DNA from: Sinorhizobium meliloti 4H41
Lineage (GTDB): Bacteria; Pseudomonadota; Alphaproteobacteria; Rhizobiales; Rhizobiaceae
Length of the DNA: 64,000 nucleotides
Assembly (NCBI RefSeq): GCF_000375585.1
Contig: NZ_AQWP01000002.1
Coordinates: forward strand, 496,001-560,000
Reading direction: 5' to 3'
Under the pieces are notes generated by a model. It was not told the DNA's origin, did not search any database, and saw only the letters and a program-made list of their open reading frames with translations. The first letter of the stretch is position 1, and each line of letters starts with the position of its first letter. The translations under genes and the position numbers were made by a program. Positions 43,072 through 51,756 of this stretch are shown here, piece after piece.

Positions 43072-45108
43072 TTGCTCGAAAGTGGAAATCAATCGGCGCC
43101 TCGCGCCGCCGAGACGGATCGCCGCGATACGTTCAAGCCCGGCAATCGATTTCTCGGGCGGGTCGTCGCCTGCAACGGCTCGCGCGCCACGATCGCGGCG
43201 GTCGCAGAAAATGGCGAGACTTCGCTCACCGAGCTCTGGTCGGTCGGCAAGCTGGTTTCGATTTCCGTCGGCACCAACCGTGTCGTCGCCCTCGTCTATT
43301 CGATGCAGACCGTTTCCGAGGGCTGGGGCGAAGAGGTCAACAATACTTTCCGCATCGAAGTGGAATTGATGGGCGAGGTTCATGTCGGTCCGGATGGGCG
43401 GGAAGAGTTTTCCGCCGGCATCAGCCGCTATCCCTATCTCGGAGCGATTGCCCACCGCATCCGCGTGAGCGATCTCGCCCGCATCTACGACTCCGGTCAA
43501 TCGGACAGTTGCGTCATCGGCAAGCTGACGCAGGATGAAAGTCTCGACGCCACCATCCATGTGCCTTCCATGCTTGCCAAGCACTTTGCGATCGTCGGCA
43601 CCACCGGCGTCGGCAAGTCGACCGCCGTGACACTGCTCCTGAACAAGGCGATCGCCGCCGACCCGAAGCTGCGTGTGCTGATCCTCGATCCGCACAACGA
43701 GTTCGCCGCCGCCTTTCCCGACCAGGCGGTGGTCATCGACACGGATACGCTCGACCTCCCGTTCTGGTTCTTCCGGCTCGAGGAGTTGGCCGAGGTCATC
43801 TTTCGTGGACGCCCGCCGGTGCCGGACGAACTCGATATCCTGCGGGACGTCATCGCGGACGCGAAAAAGGCATTCAAGGGCGGAGAATCCGCCCTGATGC
43901 GGCGGCAGACGGAAAAGAGCTCGATCACCGCGGATACCCCCGTCCCATACCGTATTGCCGATCTTCTGGCGCTGATCGATGAGCGCATTGGGCGGCTCGA
44001 GGGACGCAACGACAAGCCGTACCTGCGCTCCCTCAAGGTCAGGATCGTCTCCGCAGTCAACGATCCGCGCTACCATTTCATGTTCTCGCAGAACACGATC
44101 ACGGACACGATCGAGGACACGATTGCAAAGATCTTCCGCATTCCGGGCGACGGCAAGCCGATCGCCACCTTCGAGCTTGCCGGGATCCCGTCGGAAGTCG
44201 TCAACTCCCTCGCCTCCGTGCTCTGCCGCATGGCCTTCGAGATAGGCCTCTGGGGCAATGGCGCCATCCATATGCTGGTCGTTTGCGAAGAGGCGCACCG
44301 CTATGTGCCGGCCGATCCGTCGCTCGGCTTTGTGCCGACACGCCAGGCTATTTCACGGATCGCCAAGGAGGGTCGCAAATACGGAGTCTCGCTCGGCATC
44401 ATCACCCAGCGGCCGGGCGAGCTCGATCCGACGATCCTGTCGCAATGCTCGACGGTCTTCGCCATGCGGCTCGCCAACGATCGCGACCAGGAAATCATCC
44501 GTTCGGCGATCGCCAATTCGTCGATCTCCACCACCAGCTTCATTTCCTCGATCGGCAACGGCGAGGCAATCGCATTCGGCGAGGCGGTCGCAGTACCGAT
44601 GCGCATGCGCTTTGCCCGCGTCGACGATGCGCGGTTGCCCCGCGCCCACGGCATCACCGACAAGGTTGACGACGACGCGCAGCCCCTCGCCGACCTCCGT
44701 TCGATCATCAGCCGAATGCGTGCCGTCAACGGTCCCGACATATCGAGTTTCCAACAGAGCTATCTGGCGTCACAGACCAAGCAGGCGCCGGCGCTCGAGG
44801 ATAATAACCGGAGCGGCAGAGGCACCGGGACCGAGATCGCGGACTCCCATTCGCGCCGATACCCCGCATTCGAGCCCTATAGCCCCGACATGCTTCCCCG
44901 CCCGTCCGAGCCGGGAAACCAGGAGTTCGAACGCTTCAGCCGGATTCGCGACCAGATCCTGTCCGGCGAGGCGGAAAGGATATCGGGCCGGCCCGCCGAG
45001 GCGCCCGGCCGATCGGATGCAGGCTTCGCCACGCCGGCACCGCGTCACGAGGGGTCGCTTCGCGAAAGCCTGCTCAGGCGACCACTCGGCAGCCTCATCC
45101 GCAAATAG
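43072..45108 (+). CDS. HerA-like ATPase (DUF87/FtsK-HerA superfamily)
   Basis: The 678-residue protein has an N-terminal HAS-barrel-like domain (residues about 20-120). The ATPase has Walker A VGTTGVGKST, an aspartate-containing LRVLILDPHNEF segment, and HMLVVCEEAHRYVP followed by GIITQRPGELDPTILSQ typical of HerA. The C-terminus (after about 560) is low-complexity and ends SLIRK. The start is a TTG at 43072, the earliest plausible codon. HerA-family motors move along DNA and work with NurA nucleases or defence proteins. No such partner is adjacent, so its role here is unassigned. Confidence 0.85.
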   Translation: MLESGNQSAPRAAETDRRDTFKPGNRFLGRVVACNGSRATIAAVAENGETSLTELWSVGKLVSISVGTNRVVALVYSMQTVSEGWGEEVNNTFRIEVELMGEVHVGPDGREEFSAGISRYPYLGAIAHRIRVSDLARIYDSGQSDSCVIGKLTQDESLDATIHVPSMLAKHFAIVGTTGVGKSTAVTLLLNKAIAADPKLRVLILDPHNEFAAAFPDQAVVIDTDTLDLPFWFFRLEELAEVIFRGRPPVPDELDILRDVIADAKKAFKGGESALMRRQTEKSSITADTPVPYRIADLLALIDERIGRLEGRNDKPYLRSLKVRIVSAVNDPRYHFMFSQNTITDTIEDTIAKIFRIPGDGKPIATFELAGIPSEVVNSLASVLCRMAFEIGLWGNGAIHMLVVCEEAHRYVPADPSLGFVPTRQAISRIAKEGRKYGVSLGIITQRPGELDPTILSQCSTVFAMRLANDRDQEIIRSAIANSSISTTSFISSIGNGEAIAFGEAVAVPMRMRFARVDDARLPRAHGITDKVDDDAQPLADLRSIISRMRAVNGPDISSFQQSYLASQTKQAPALEDNNRSGRGTGTEIADSHSRRYPAFEPYSPDMLPRPSEPGNQEFERFSRIRDQILSGEAERISGRPAEAPGRSDAGFATPAPRHEGSLRESLLRRPLGSLIRK

Positions 45109-45220
45109 AGCAGAAGCGGAGGGCACGGTGCGTCCTGGCCGCTCAACCTGCCCTGATTGCAATTTTGGATCCGGGGGCTCCTCTCAAGCGTTGAGGTGAC
45201 GTCAAGGCGAGGAGACGATC

Positions 45221-45571
45221 ATGGACGACAATGACGCATGGAGAAACGAGCGGCGGCTCTGGCTCGAGGGCTCCGATCCCTATCGCGAATTGCTGGACGA
45301 AGACTGCATCATGGCATTCCCCGCGCCGGTCGGTCTGCTGCGCGGACGATCGGTCATAATCCGAAGTCTCCAGGGAGTTCCGCGGTGGGAGCATCTCACG
45401 ATCAGCGAGAAAGTCATGAGCCGGATCGGCGAGAACTTTATCGTGCTCGGCTATCTTGCGGAGGCGAGACGCGCGGAAGGTGAGCCTTATGCGGCCTGTT
45501 GTACCTCGACCTATCACGGCGTTGGAGCAGACTGGAAGCTTATTCAACACCAGCACACGCCGGTTGATTGA
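45221..45571 (+). CDS. NTF2-like (SnoaL/DUF4440-type) protein
   Basis: The 116-residue protein begins MDDNDAWRNERRLWLEG and contains YRELLDEDCIMAFP, GLLRGRSVIIRSLQG and a C-terminal YHGVGADWKLIQHQHTPV. This fits the cone-shaped NTF2-like fold of the DUF4440/SnoaL group. Such proteins bind small ligands or act as simple isomerases; no specific role can be given. The gene follows the HerA-like gene at 112 bp, with GGCGAGGAGA before the ATG. Confidence 0.72.
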   Translation: MDDNDAWRNERRLWLEGSDPYRELLDEDCIMAFPAPVGLLRGRSVIIRSLQGVPRWEHLTISEKVMSRIGENFIVLGYLAEARRAEGEPYAACCTSTYHGVGADWKLIQHQHTPVD

Positions 45572-45622
45572 CGGCCCGCAAGCCTCCGCCTCCGTTGCGC
45601 GGCGCAAATTGGGATGGAAATC

Positions 45623-46054
45623 ATGGAAGAGATTTTGACGCGCTTCTTCGAGCGCTACGAGAGCATGGCCAATCAGGTCCTTGCGGGGGCGCTTCCGGTC
45701 GGAAGTACGACCTCCGCCTTCGCCTCGGACTTTATCGCCGCCTCGCCGGCCGGAGTCATGACGGGAAAAAACGACGAAACCCTGACGGCTTCGATGGAAA
45801 AGGGTTATGCCCGCTATCGTGCTATCGGCACCAGGGAATTGAAGATCCGCAAAACCACGGTAACGCCGATCGATGCGCTGCATTTTCTCGTAAGAGTCGA
45901 TTGGCGCTCCGTCTTCGACGCCGAGGAACAGCCGAATGTCACCATCGATTTCGAGGTTCATTACCTCGTTCAGCTGAGTGGCGGCGAGCCGAAGATTTTC
46001 GGCTGGATCAGCGGCGACGAGGAGGCGGTATTGAAGGAGCACGGCATCGACTGA
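45623..46054 (+). CDS. Conserved hypothetical NTF2-like protein
   Basis: This is a protein of about 143 residues; ATG 45614 is an alternative start three codons earlier. The sequence has an N-terminal helix EEILTRFFERYESMANQ, followed by alternating strands (TRELKIRKTTVTPIDALHFLVRVDW, VTIDFEVHYLVQL) that resemble the NTF2-like fold. Function is unknown. It is close behind the other NTF2-like gene and may form a unit with it. Confidence 0.65.
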   Translation: MEEILTRFFERYESMANQVLAGALPVGSTTSAFASDFIAASPAGVMTGKNDETLTASMEKGYARYRAIGTRELKIRKTTVTPIDALHFLVRVDWRSVFDAEEQPNVTIDFEVHYLVQLSGGEPKIFGWISGDEEAVLKEHGID

Positions 46055-46119
46055 CGCTTCTGATGCCGCTTCAGACCGCAGCATAATGCTCCAAGGAGCC
46101 TCAGCCCTGTGCTTGTTGT

Positions 46120-47031
46120 TCAGCCCAAGGCATCCGGACCCTCGATACGCTGCCAGGTCTCGTCAAGCTGATTGCGAAACCAGGTCATCTGACGCTTGGC
46201 ATATTGGCGCGTTGCCGCCGCGCCGGCCTCGATCACCTGCGCCTCGCTCATCTCGCCTTTCAGCATCGCAGCGATCTGTGGGACGCCGATCGCCTTCATC
46301 ACCGGCATCTCCGGAGGAAGGCGAAGCGCGAGAAGCGCGCGCACCTCCTCGACGGCGCCTCTCGCAAGCATCGTCTCGAAGCGCCGATCGATACGGCCAT
46401 GAAGAAGCTGCCGCTCCGGCAATACGACGATCTTCTGCGCGCGCGCCGGGTCGATGTTCACCGGCCCACGGCTCTGCTGGTAAGATCCTATCGGCCTTCC
46501 CGTGGCCTCGATTACCTCCAGCGCACGCACGATACGCTGCCCATCGCCGGGTTGCACGCGCGCCGCCGTCTCCGGATCGCGCCCGGAAAGTTCCCGGTGC
46601 AGCGCCTCGGCGCCTTCCTCCGTCAGGCGCGCGCGCAGGCGCTGGCGGATCGCGGGCGGAATCTCGGGCATATCCGATAGCCCTCCGATCAGCGCTTTGA
46701 AATAGAGGCCCGTGCCGCCGACGAAGACCGGCAGCCGCCCTTCCTTCCTTAGCCGCGCCACGAGCGCTTCCGCTTCGCGGAGCCACACGCCGGTGGAATA
46801 GGCCCGGCCCGGGGGGACGTGACCGTAGAGGAAATGCTCGACGCCCCCCATCTCGCTTTCATCCGGCCGCGCGGTCAGGACTTTCAGCGTCCCGTAAACC
46901 TGCATGCTATCAGCATTGATCACGACGCCGCCGTGTCTTTGCGCGAGCTTCACCGCGAGCGCGGACTTGCCGCTGGCGGTCGGCCCGGTTATCAGGATCG
47001 CGTCGATGTCTTTCGCAAGGTTTTGCATCAT
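46120..47031 (-). CDS. miaA: tRNA dimethylallyltransferase
   Basis: The enzyme adds a dimethylallyl group to A37 of tRNAs reading UNN codons. The P-loop GPTASGKSALA, the INADSMQVY motif and GGTGLYFKALI are present, and the C-terminal QMTWFRNQ matches the family. The chosen start is the ATG at 47031 (MMQNLAKD), giving 303 residues; ATG 47058 would add nine codons. The start codon overlaps that of serB on the other strand by two bases. Confidence 0.94.
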   Translation of the reverse strand: MMQNLAKDIDAILITGPTASGKSALAVKLAQRHGGVVINADSMQVYGTLKVLTARPDESEMGGVEHFLYGHVPPGRAYSTGVWLREAEALVARLRKEGRLPVFVGGTGLYFKALIGGLSDMPEIPPAIRQRLRARLTEEGAEALHRELSGRDPETAARVQPGDGQRIVRALEVIEATGRPIGSYQQSRGPVNIDPARAQKIVVLPERQLLHGRIDRRFETMLARGAVEEVRALLALRLPPEMPVMKAIGVPQIAAMLKGEMSEAQVIEAGAAATRQYAKRQMTWFRNQLDETWQRIEGPDALG

Positions 47032-47917
47032 GGCTCTCGTTGCCACGCTTATCGCCAATCCGTCAAATCCCGTTCTGTCGCCAGCACGCGCGGAAGCGGC
47101 AGCGGAAAGCCTCGACGCGTCCGGGCTTTATTGGCTCGCGGACGGTATTGCCTGCGACATCGTGTTGAGGGATGGCGCCGAGGCCGGCGAAGCGGAAGCT
47201 CGGCTGCGCCAGTCGGTCGCCGGCGCCGCGATCGACGTCGCCGTGCAAGATGCCGAAAGCCGCCGCAAGCGATTTCTGATCGCCGACATGGACTCCACCA
47301 TGATCGGGCAGGAATGCATCGACGAGCTGGCCGCGGAAGTCGGCTTGAAGGAAAAGGTCGCGGCAATCACCGCGCGTGCCATGAACGGCGAGATCGCTTT
47401 CGAGCCGGCACTCGTCGAAAGAGTGGCGCTTCTCCAGGGCCTGCCCGTTACCGTCGTCGATGAGGTCATCGCCACGCGCATCACATTGACGCCGGGTGGC
47501 CGCGAACTGATTGCCACCATGAAGGCGAAGGGACATTACAGCGCCCTCGTCTCCGGCGGCTTCACCGTATTTACCGGCCCTATCGCAGAGAAGCTTGGAT
47601 TCGACGAAAACCGTGCCAACATTCTCCTTGAAGAAAACGGCAAGCTGACCGGCGACGTTGCCCGGCCGATCCTCGGCAAGCAGGCCAAGGTCGACGCGCT
47701 CATCGACATTTCGGAACGGCTCGGGATCACGCCGGCGGACGTCATCGCCGTCGGCGACGGTGCCAACGATCTCGGAATGCTGCAGCTTGCCGGCACTGGA
47801 GTGGCGCTCCACGCCAAGCCCGTCGTTGCCGAGCAGGCGAAGATCCGCATCGACCATGGCGACCTCACCGCCCTGCTCTACCTCCAGGGATACCGCAAGA
47901 CGGATTTCGTGACGTGA
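47030..47917 (+). CDS. serB: Phosphoserine phosphatase
   Basis: The 295-residue HAD-family enzyme catalyses the last step of serine synthesis. The nucleophile motif is DMDSTMIGQECIDELA (Asp and DxDST). SGGFTVFTGPIAEKLG is motif II, and GDGANDLGML is motif IV. An N-terminal ACT-like domain precedes it (residues 1-75). Its ATG at 47030 overlaps the miaA start codon on the opposite strand. It overlaps the downstream GNAT gene by four bases (GTGA). Confidence 0.94.
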   Translation: MALVATLIANPSNPVLSPARAEAAAESLDASGLYWLADGIACDIVLRDGAEAGEAEARLRQSVAGAAIDVAVQDAESRRKRFLIADMDSTMIGQECIDELAAEVGLKEKVAAITARAMNGEIAFEPALVERVALLQGLPVTVVDEVIATRITLTPGGRELIATMKAKGHYSALVSGGFTVFTGPIAEKLGFDENRANILLEENGKLTGDVARPILGKQAKVDALIDISERLGITPADVIAVGDGANDLGMLQLAGTGVALHAKPVVAEQAKIRIDHGDLTALLYLQGYRKTDFVT

Positions 47918-48489
47918 TCATTCTAGAGACCGAGCGGCTCAGGCTCCGTGCCTGGGCCGAGACCGACCGCGAACTCTTTGCCGAGATCAACAACGATCCC
48001 ACGGTCATGGAGTTCTTCCCGTTCCGCCGAACACGCGCGGAGGCCGACGCGCTTTTCGACCGCAACAACCGCAACATCTTCGAAACCGGCTTCGGCTTCT
48101 TCGCGCTCGCGCTCCGTGAGAACGACGCGCCGGTCGGCTTCTGCGGACTTGCACGCACCGATCTCGAACCGCACCTGCCCGACGGCACCGTCGAGATCGG
48201 TTGGCGCCTGGCTCTCCGCCATTGGGGAAAGGGCTACGTAACGGACGCAGCGCGGGCGCTTCTCGATTACGGATTCGGCGAGAGGAAGCTTGGGGAGATC
48301 GTTGCCATCGCCGTTCCGGCCAACACGCGCTCCACCGCCGTCATGAAGCGGATCGGCATGCGCCCCGATTCCATGCGCGACTTCGATCATTCCGGCGTCC
48401 CGGACACGCATCCGCATCTCAAACGCCACGTGCTTTACGCAATAACCGCGGAAGAATGGCGGCGGGATGGTCTTGCCGCGATGCGGTAA
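47914..48489 (+). CDS. GNAT-family N-acetyltransferase (RimJ/RimL type)
   Basis: The 191-residue protein starts at a GTG that overlaps the serB stop (GTGA), so it is translationally coupled. The RimJ/RimL pattern is visible: IILETERLRLRAW, NNDPTVMEFFPF, VEIGWRLALRHWGKGYVTDAARALLDYGF (acetyl-CoA loop) and IPV-type strand IVAIAVPANTRSTAVMKRIGM. It probably acetylates an amino group of a protein or small molecule. Linkage to serine synthesis may be only positional. Confidence 0.87.
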   Translation: MIILETERLRLRAWAETDRELFAEINNDPTVMEFFPFRRTRAEADALFDRNNRNIFETGFGFFALALRENDAPVGFCGLARTDLEPHLPDGTVEIGWRLALRHWGKGYVTDAARALLDYGFGERKLGEIVAIAVPANTRSTAVMKRIGMRPDSMRDFDHSGVPDTHPHLKRHVLYAITAEEWRRDGLAAMR

Positions 48490-48520
48490 CACCCCGTCGC
48501 CACGGCCGAGAGCGCGTGCT

Positions 48521-50029
48521 CTATTCCATCCGCACCGTCACGAAACGCAGTTCGCCGGTCTTGTTCGCGATCATCAGCAAGGCGTTGCGGCGTCCGTCGG
48601 CCTTCAGTTCGGTGACGCGTGAGGTAACATCCTCCGGCGTTTCCATGGCTTCCTGACCGAGTTCGACGATCACCTCGCCCGGCTCCACCCGGCGCTCGGC
48701 CGCTGGCGAATTGGGTTGCACCTCGGTGATCACGACGCCTTTGACGCTTTCGACGATGCCGAAACTCTGGCGGCGGTCGGCGTCGAGCTCGGCAAGCTTC
48801 ATTCCGAGCACGGTGTCGCTTGCAGGCAGTTGCGCGGCCGGCGGCTCGCCGGGCTTCGCCTCACCGCCGTTCGGCAGCACTTCTCCCGGTTTCGCATTGG
48901 CGAGCTGCTCGCCATCCTCCAGCCGGCCGAGCGTCACGCGAGCGGTCTGCTCCTTGCCGTCGCGGATAATGACCACATCGACCGCCTTGCCGACCGGGCT
49001 CTCGCCGACCGTGCGCATGAGATCGCGAATTTCCGCGATATCCGTTCCGTCGAAGCGGATGATGATGTCGCCCGGCTTGATCTCGCCCTTGGTGATCGGA
49101 CCGCCCTCGATGATGCCCGAAACGAGCGCGCCGCGTGGGAGCTCCATCTTCAGGCTCTCGGCGATATCGTCCGTGACGGGCTGGATCCGTACACCGAGCC
49201 AGCCACGGCGCGTCTCGCCGAATTCCCTGAGCTGATTGACGACGTTCACCGCAAGCTCCGCCGGCACGGCAAAGCCGATACCGACCGACATGCCGGTCTG
49301 CGAAAGGATCGCCGTATTGATGCCGACGACCTCACCCTGCATGTTGAAAAGCGGACCGCCCGAATTGCCGCGGTTGATCGCCGCATCGGTCTGGATGAAA
49401 CTGTCGTAAGGGCCGGCATTGATATTGCGGCCGCGTGCGGAGACGACACCCACGGATACGGATACGCCCAGGCCGAACGGATTGCCGACGACCATCACCC
49501 AATCGCCGATCCTGATCTTTCGCGAGTCGCCGAAGGAGACGGCCTTGAGCGGCTTCTTCGGTTCGACCTTCAGGAGGGCGAGGTCGGTTTTCGTATCCAT
49601 GCCGACAAGCTTCGCCTTCAGCTTCGATCCATCGGAGAAATTGATCTCGATATCGTCGGCATCCTGGATGACGTGGTTGTTGGTGACTATGTAGCCAGCC
49701 GGATCGATGATGAATCCCGAACCGAGCGAGTTGACCGTGCGCGGCCGACCGCCCTCGCCGCCTTGTCCTCTGAAAAACTCGTCGAAGAACTCCTGATGCG
49801 GCGACCCTTCCGGCACCTGCGGCATCGGCGCATTGTCGTCGCTCTTGACGTTCTGCGAAATCGAGATGTTGACGACGGCGTCGAGCAGTCCCTCGGCGAG
49901 ATCGGCAACGGACGGCGGGCCGGCCGGAGGTCGGGACGTGGCCGTCTGGGCCAGCGTCGCATTGGTGAATATGAGTGCCGTCGCGGCCGCCAGCACCAGG
50001 CCGCGGAAGAATTCGGGTCGTTTCGACAA
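48521..50029 (-). CDS. degP: DegP/HtrA-type periplasmic serine protease-chaperone
   Basis: The 502-residue protein has a signal peptide (FFRGLVLAAATALIFTNATLAQ). The trypsin-like domain has the triad His in TNNHVIQDADD, Asp in DLALLKV and Ser in GNSGGPLF. Two PDZ domains follow (around 285-380 and 420-495). It degrades or refolds misfolded envelope proteins. It lies downstream of the hflK-hflC-DUF2065-ACT block on the same strand, a common association for membrane quality control. Confidence 0.93.
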   Translation of the reverse strand: MSKRPEFFRGLVLAAATALIFTNATLAQTATSRPPAGPPSVADLAEGLLDAVVNISISQNVKSDDNAPMPQVPEGSPHQEFFDEFFRGQGGEGGRPRTVNSLGSGFIIDPAGYIVTNNHVIQDADDIEINFSDGSKLKAKLVGMDTKTDLALLKVEPKKPLKAVSFGDSRKIRIGDWVMVVGNPFGLGVSVSVGVVSARGRNINAGPYDSFIQTDAAINRGNSGGPLFNMQGEVVGINTAILSQTGMSVGIGFAVPAELAVNVVNQLREFGETRRGWLGVRIQPVTDDIAESLKMELPRGALVSGIIEGGPITKGEIKPGDIIIRFDGTDIAEIRDLMRTVGESPVGKAVDVVIIRDGKEQTARVTLGRLEDGEQLANAKPGEVLPNGGEAKPGEPPAAQLPASDTVLGMKLAELDADRRQSFGIVESVKGVVITEVQPNSPAAERRVEPGEVIVELGQEAMETPEDVTSRVTELKADGRRNALLMIANKTGELRFVTVRME

Positions 50030-50238
50030 GTCGCTAGGCTCCTATCATTTCCCTTACATAACGCCGGCCCCCGGTCGTCCGGCAAGGATGATGCATGAAC
50101 ATCGTTCGGCTGCAACGAACTACAGCGCAGCGCGACCCGATCGAGACGCGCATCACGCGAACCTTCTCTTGAAGATACGGCGGAATTCCGAAGCGTCCAA
50201 ACACGATTTCCTGATCCGGGCAGCGAACAGGCGGCGCC

Positions 50239-50631
50239 TCAGATGGTTATTTCGTGCCCGTGCTCTTTCAGAGCCTCCACGGCCTGCTCGAGATTGGACC
50301 CCGCGACGAAGACGTAATCGGTGCTGAAGGTCGAATTGGCGAAGACGCCGACACCTGCCTCCGAAAGCGGTCGCAGCACCGACGACAGAACGCCGGGCAC
50401 GTCGAAACTGAAATGCTGCTCGATGCGGAAGCAGCGCCAGCCGAGCGAACTCTGCACGCTCGATGGGACACGGGCGGCACGACAGACAAGCGTCATTTCC
50501 TCGCGGGAACTGGAAACCGTCCAGAATCCCGGGCCCGGCAGCCACTCCGGAATCGCGGATCCGACATTCAAACGGGTAATGGCATATTCGGCATCGACCA
50601 GCCGGATGAGCAATTTATGTGGCATTCGCAT
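50239..50631 (-). CDS. ACT-domain protein (CASTOR-like)
   Basis: ATG 50631 overlaps the DUF2065 TAA by one base (TAATG), supporting it over the upstream ATG at 50649, and gives 130 residues. The protein is a tandem of ACT-like folds: LDAxYAITRLN at the start and FSFDVPGVLSSVLRPLSEAGVGVFANSTFSTDYVFV. Such small proteins bind amino acids, but the partner is unknown. Co-transcription with hflKC is seen from the overlaps. Confidence 0.8.
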   Translation of the reverse strand: MRMPHKLLIRLVDAEYAITRLNVGSAIPEWLPGPGFWTVSSSREEMTLVCRAARVPSSVQSSLGWRCFRIEQHFSFDVPGVLSSVLRPLSEAGVGVFANSTFSTDYVFVAGSNLEQAVEALKEHGHEITI

Positions 50632-50816
50632 TATCCTCGAAGCAACCATACGAGCCCGACGCCGACGGCCACCGAAGTCAATCCGGCCAATCGGAGCTGA
50701 TGTTCAGGGACATACGGCAATCGCCTCGCCAGTTCCACCAAAACCAAAGGGGCCAGTGCGTACACCAGCCCCTCGATGATCAGGAAAAAAGCCAGACCGG
50801 TCAGAAAGTCGGACAT
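50631..50816 (-). CDS. DUF2065 small membrane protein
   Basis: The 61-residue protein begins MSDFLTGLAFFLIIEGLVYA and has two hydrophobic helices separated by RRLPYVPEHQLRLAG. The family is characteristically located beside hflC. It is seven bases downstream of hflC here. It may be a small partner of the HflKC complex, inferred only from context. Confidence 0.85.
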   Translation of the reverse strand: MSDFLTGLAFFLIIEGLVYALAPLVLVELARRLPYVPEHQLRLAGLTSVAVGVGLVWLLRG

Positions 50817-50823
50817 CGTCCGC

Positions 50824-51756
50824 TCAATCTGCGGTGGTCGGCGCCGCCAGGCCCGGGCCCGGTAGCGGTTGGTCCGCACCGTCCGCGCTGTTGAAATAAC
50901 GGAAGAATTCCGAATGCGGCGACAGCACGATGGTTGTTTCCGGGCTGCCGATCGACTGCGCATAGGCAGCCATCGACCGGTAGAACTCGAAGAAGCCCGG
51001 ATCGCGCTGGAATGCGTCGGCAAATATCTGCGTCCGCTCCGCTTCGCCCTCACCGCGCAGGATTTCCGAATCACGCTGCGCTTCGGCAACGATCTCGACC
51101 ACTTGACGATCCGCGATCGCGCGGCGTCGCTGGCCTTCCTCGTTGCCCCGGGCACGGATCAGTTCGGCTTCGGCCAGACGTTCCGCCTTCATCCGTTCGT
51201 AGGTCTGCTGCGAGACTTCCTGGGTCAGGTCCGTACGGCGGATGCGCACGTCCTCGATGTTGAGACCAAGCGACTCGGCATCCGCGCTGAGGTCCGTACG
51301 GACCTCACGCATCATCGATGCGCGTTCGTCGGAAAGCGCCGCCTCGAATCCCCTCAGACCGTAAACCCGGCGCAGCGACGCATCGAGGCGCGTCCTAAGC
51401 CGGGACTCCGCAGATTCCCGGTCTCCGGAAACCGTCTGCCGGAAGCGGCGGGGATCGGCGATCTTGTAGACGACGAATGCATCCACCTCGTAGAATTTGC
51501 CGCCGGAGACCTGCACGCGGATATTGTCGAGGTCGAAACGGAGTGCCTGGTCTTCGACATACTGGACGCGATCGGCGTCCATGAAGCCGAATGGAAGCTT
51601 GAAATAAAGACCCGGTTCGCTCTTCACCTCCCGGATCTGACCGAAGCGAACGACGATCGCCTGCTGGCGCTCGTTCACGACGAAGACCGAGGAATAGACG
51701 ACGAACAGGACGGCGGCGAGGACGATCAGGATTATTGAGCTGCGATTGTTGATCAT
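50824..51756 (-). CDS. hflC: HflC, SPFH-domain membrane protease regulator
   Basis: The 310-residue protein has an N-terminal membrane anchor (SSIILIVLAAVLFVVYSSVFVV), an SPFH/band 7 domain (QQAIVVRFGQIREV, LRFDLDNIRVQ) and a coiled-coil with DVRIRRTDL and QRDSEILRGEGEAE. With HflK it forms a cage around the FtsH protease. The ATG overlaps the hflK TGA (ATGA). The C-terminus is short and Pro/Ala-rich. Confidence 0.94.
   Translation of the reverse strand: MINNRSSIILIVLAAVLFVVYSSVFVVNERQQAIVVRFGQIREVKSEPGLYFKLPFGFMDADRVQYVEDQALRFDLDNIRVQVSGGKFYEVDAFVVYKIADPRRFRQTVSGDRESAESRLRTRLDASLRRVYGLRGFEAALSDERASMMREVRTDLSADAESLGLNIEDVRIRRTDLTQEVSQQTYERMKAERLAEAELIRARGNEEGQRRRAIADRQVVEIVAEAQRDSEILRGEGEAERTQIFADAFQRDPGFFEFYRSMAAYAQSIGSPETTIVLSPHSEFFRYFNSADGADQPLPGPGLAAPTTAD

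Noticed and set aside
42925-44298. 457-residue minus-strand frame opposite the HerA-like gene
   Set aside because: Antisense shadow; the plus-strand frame has Walker motifs and full HerA signatures.
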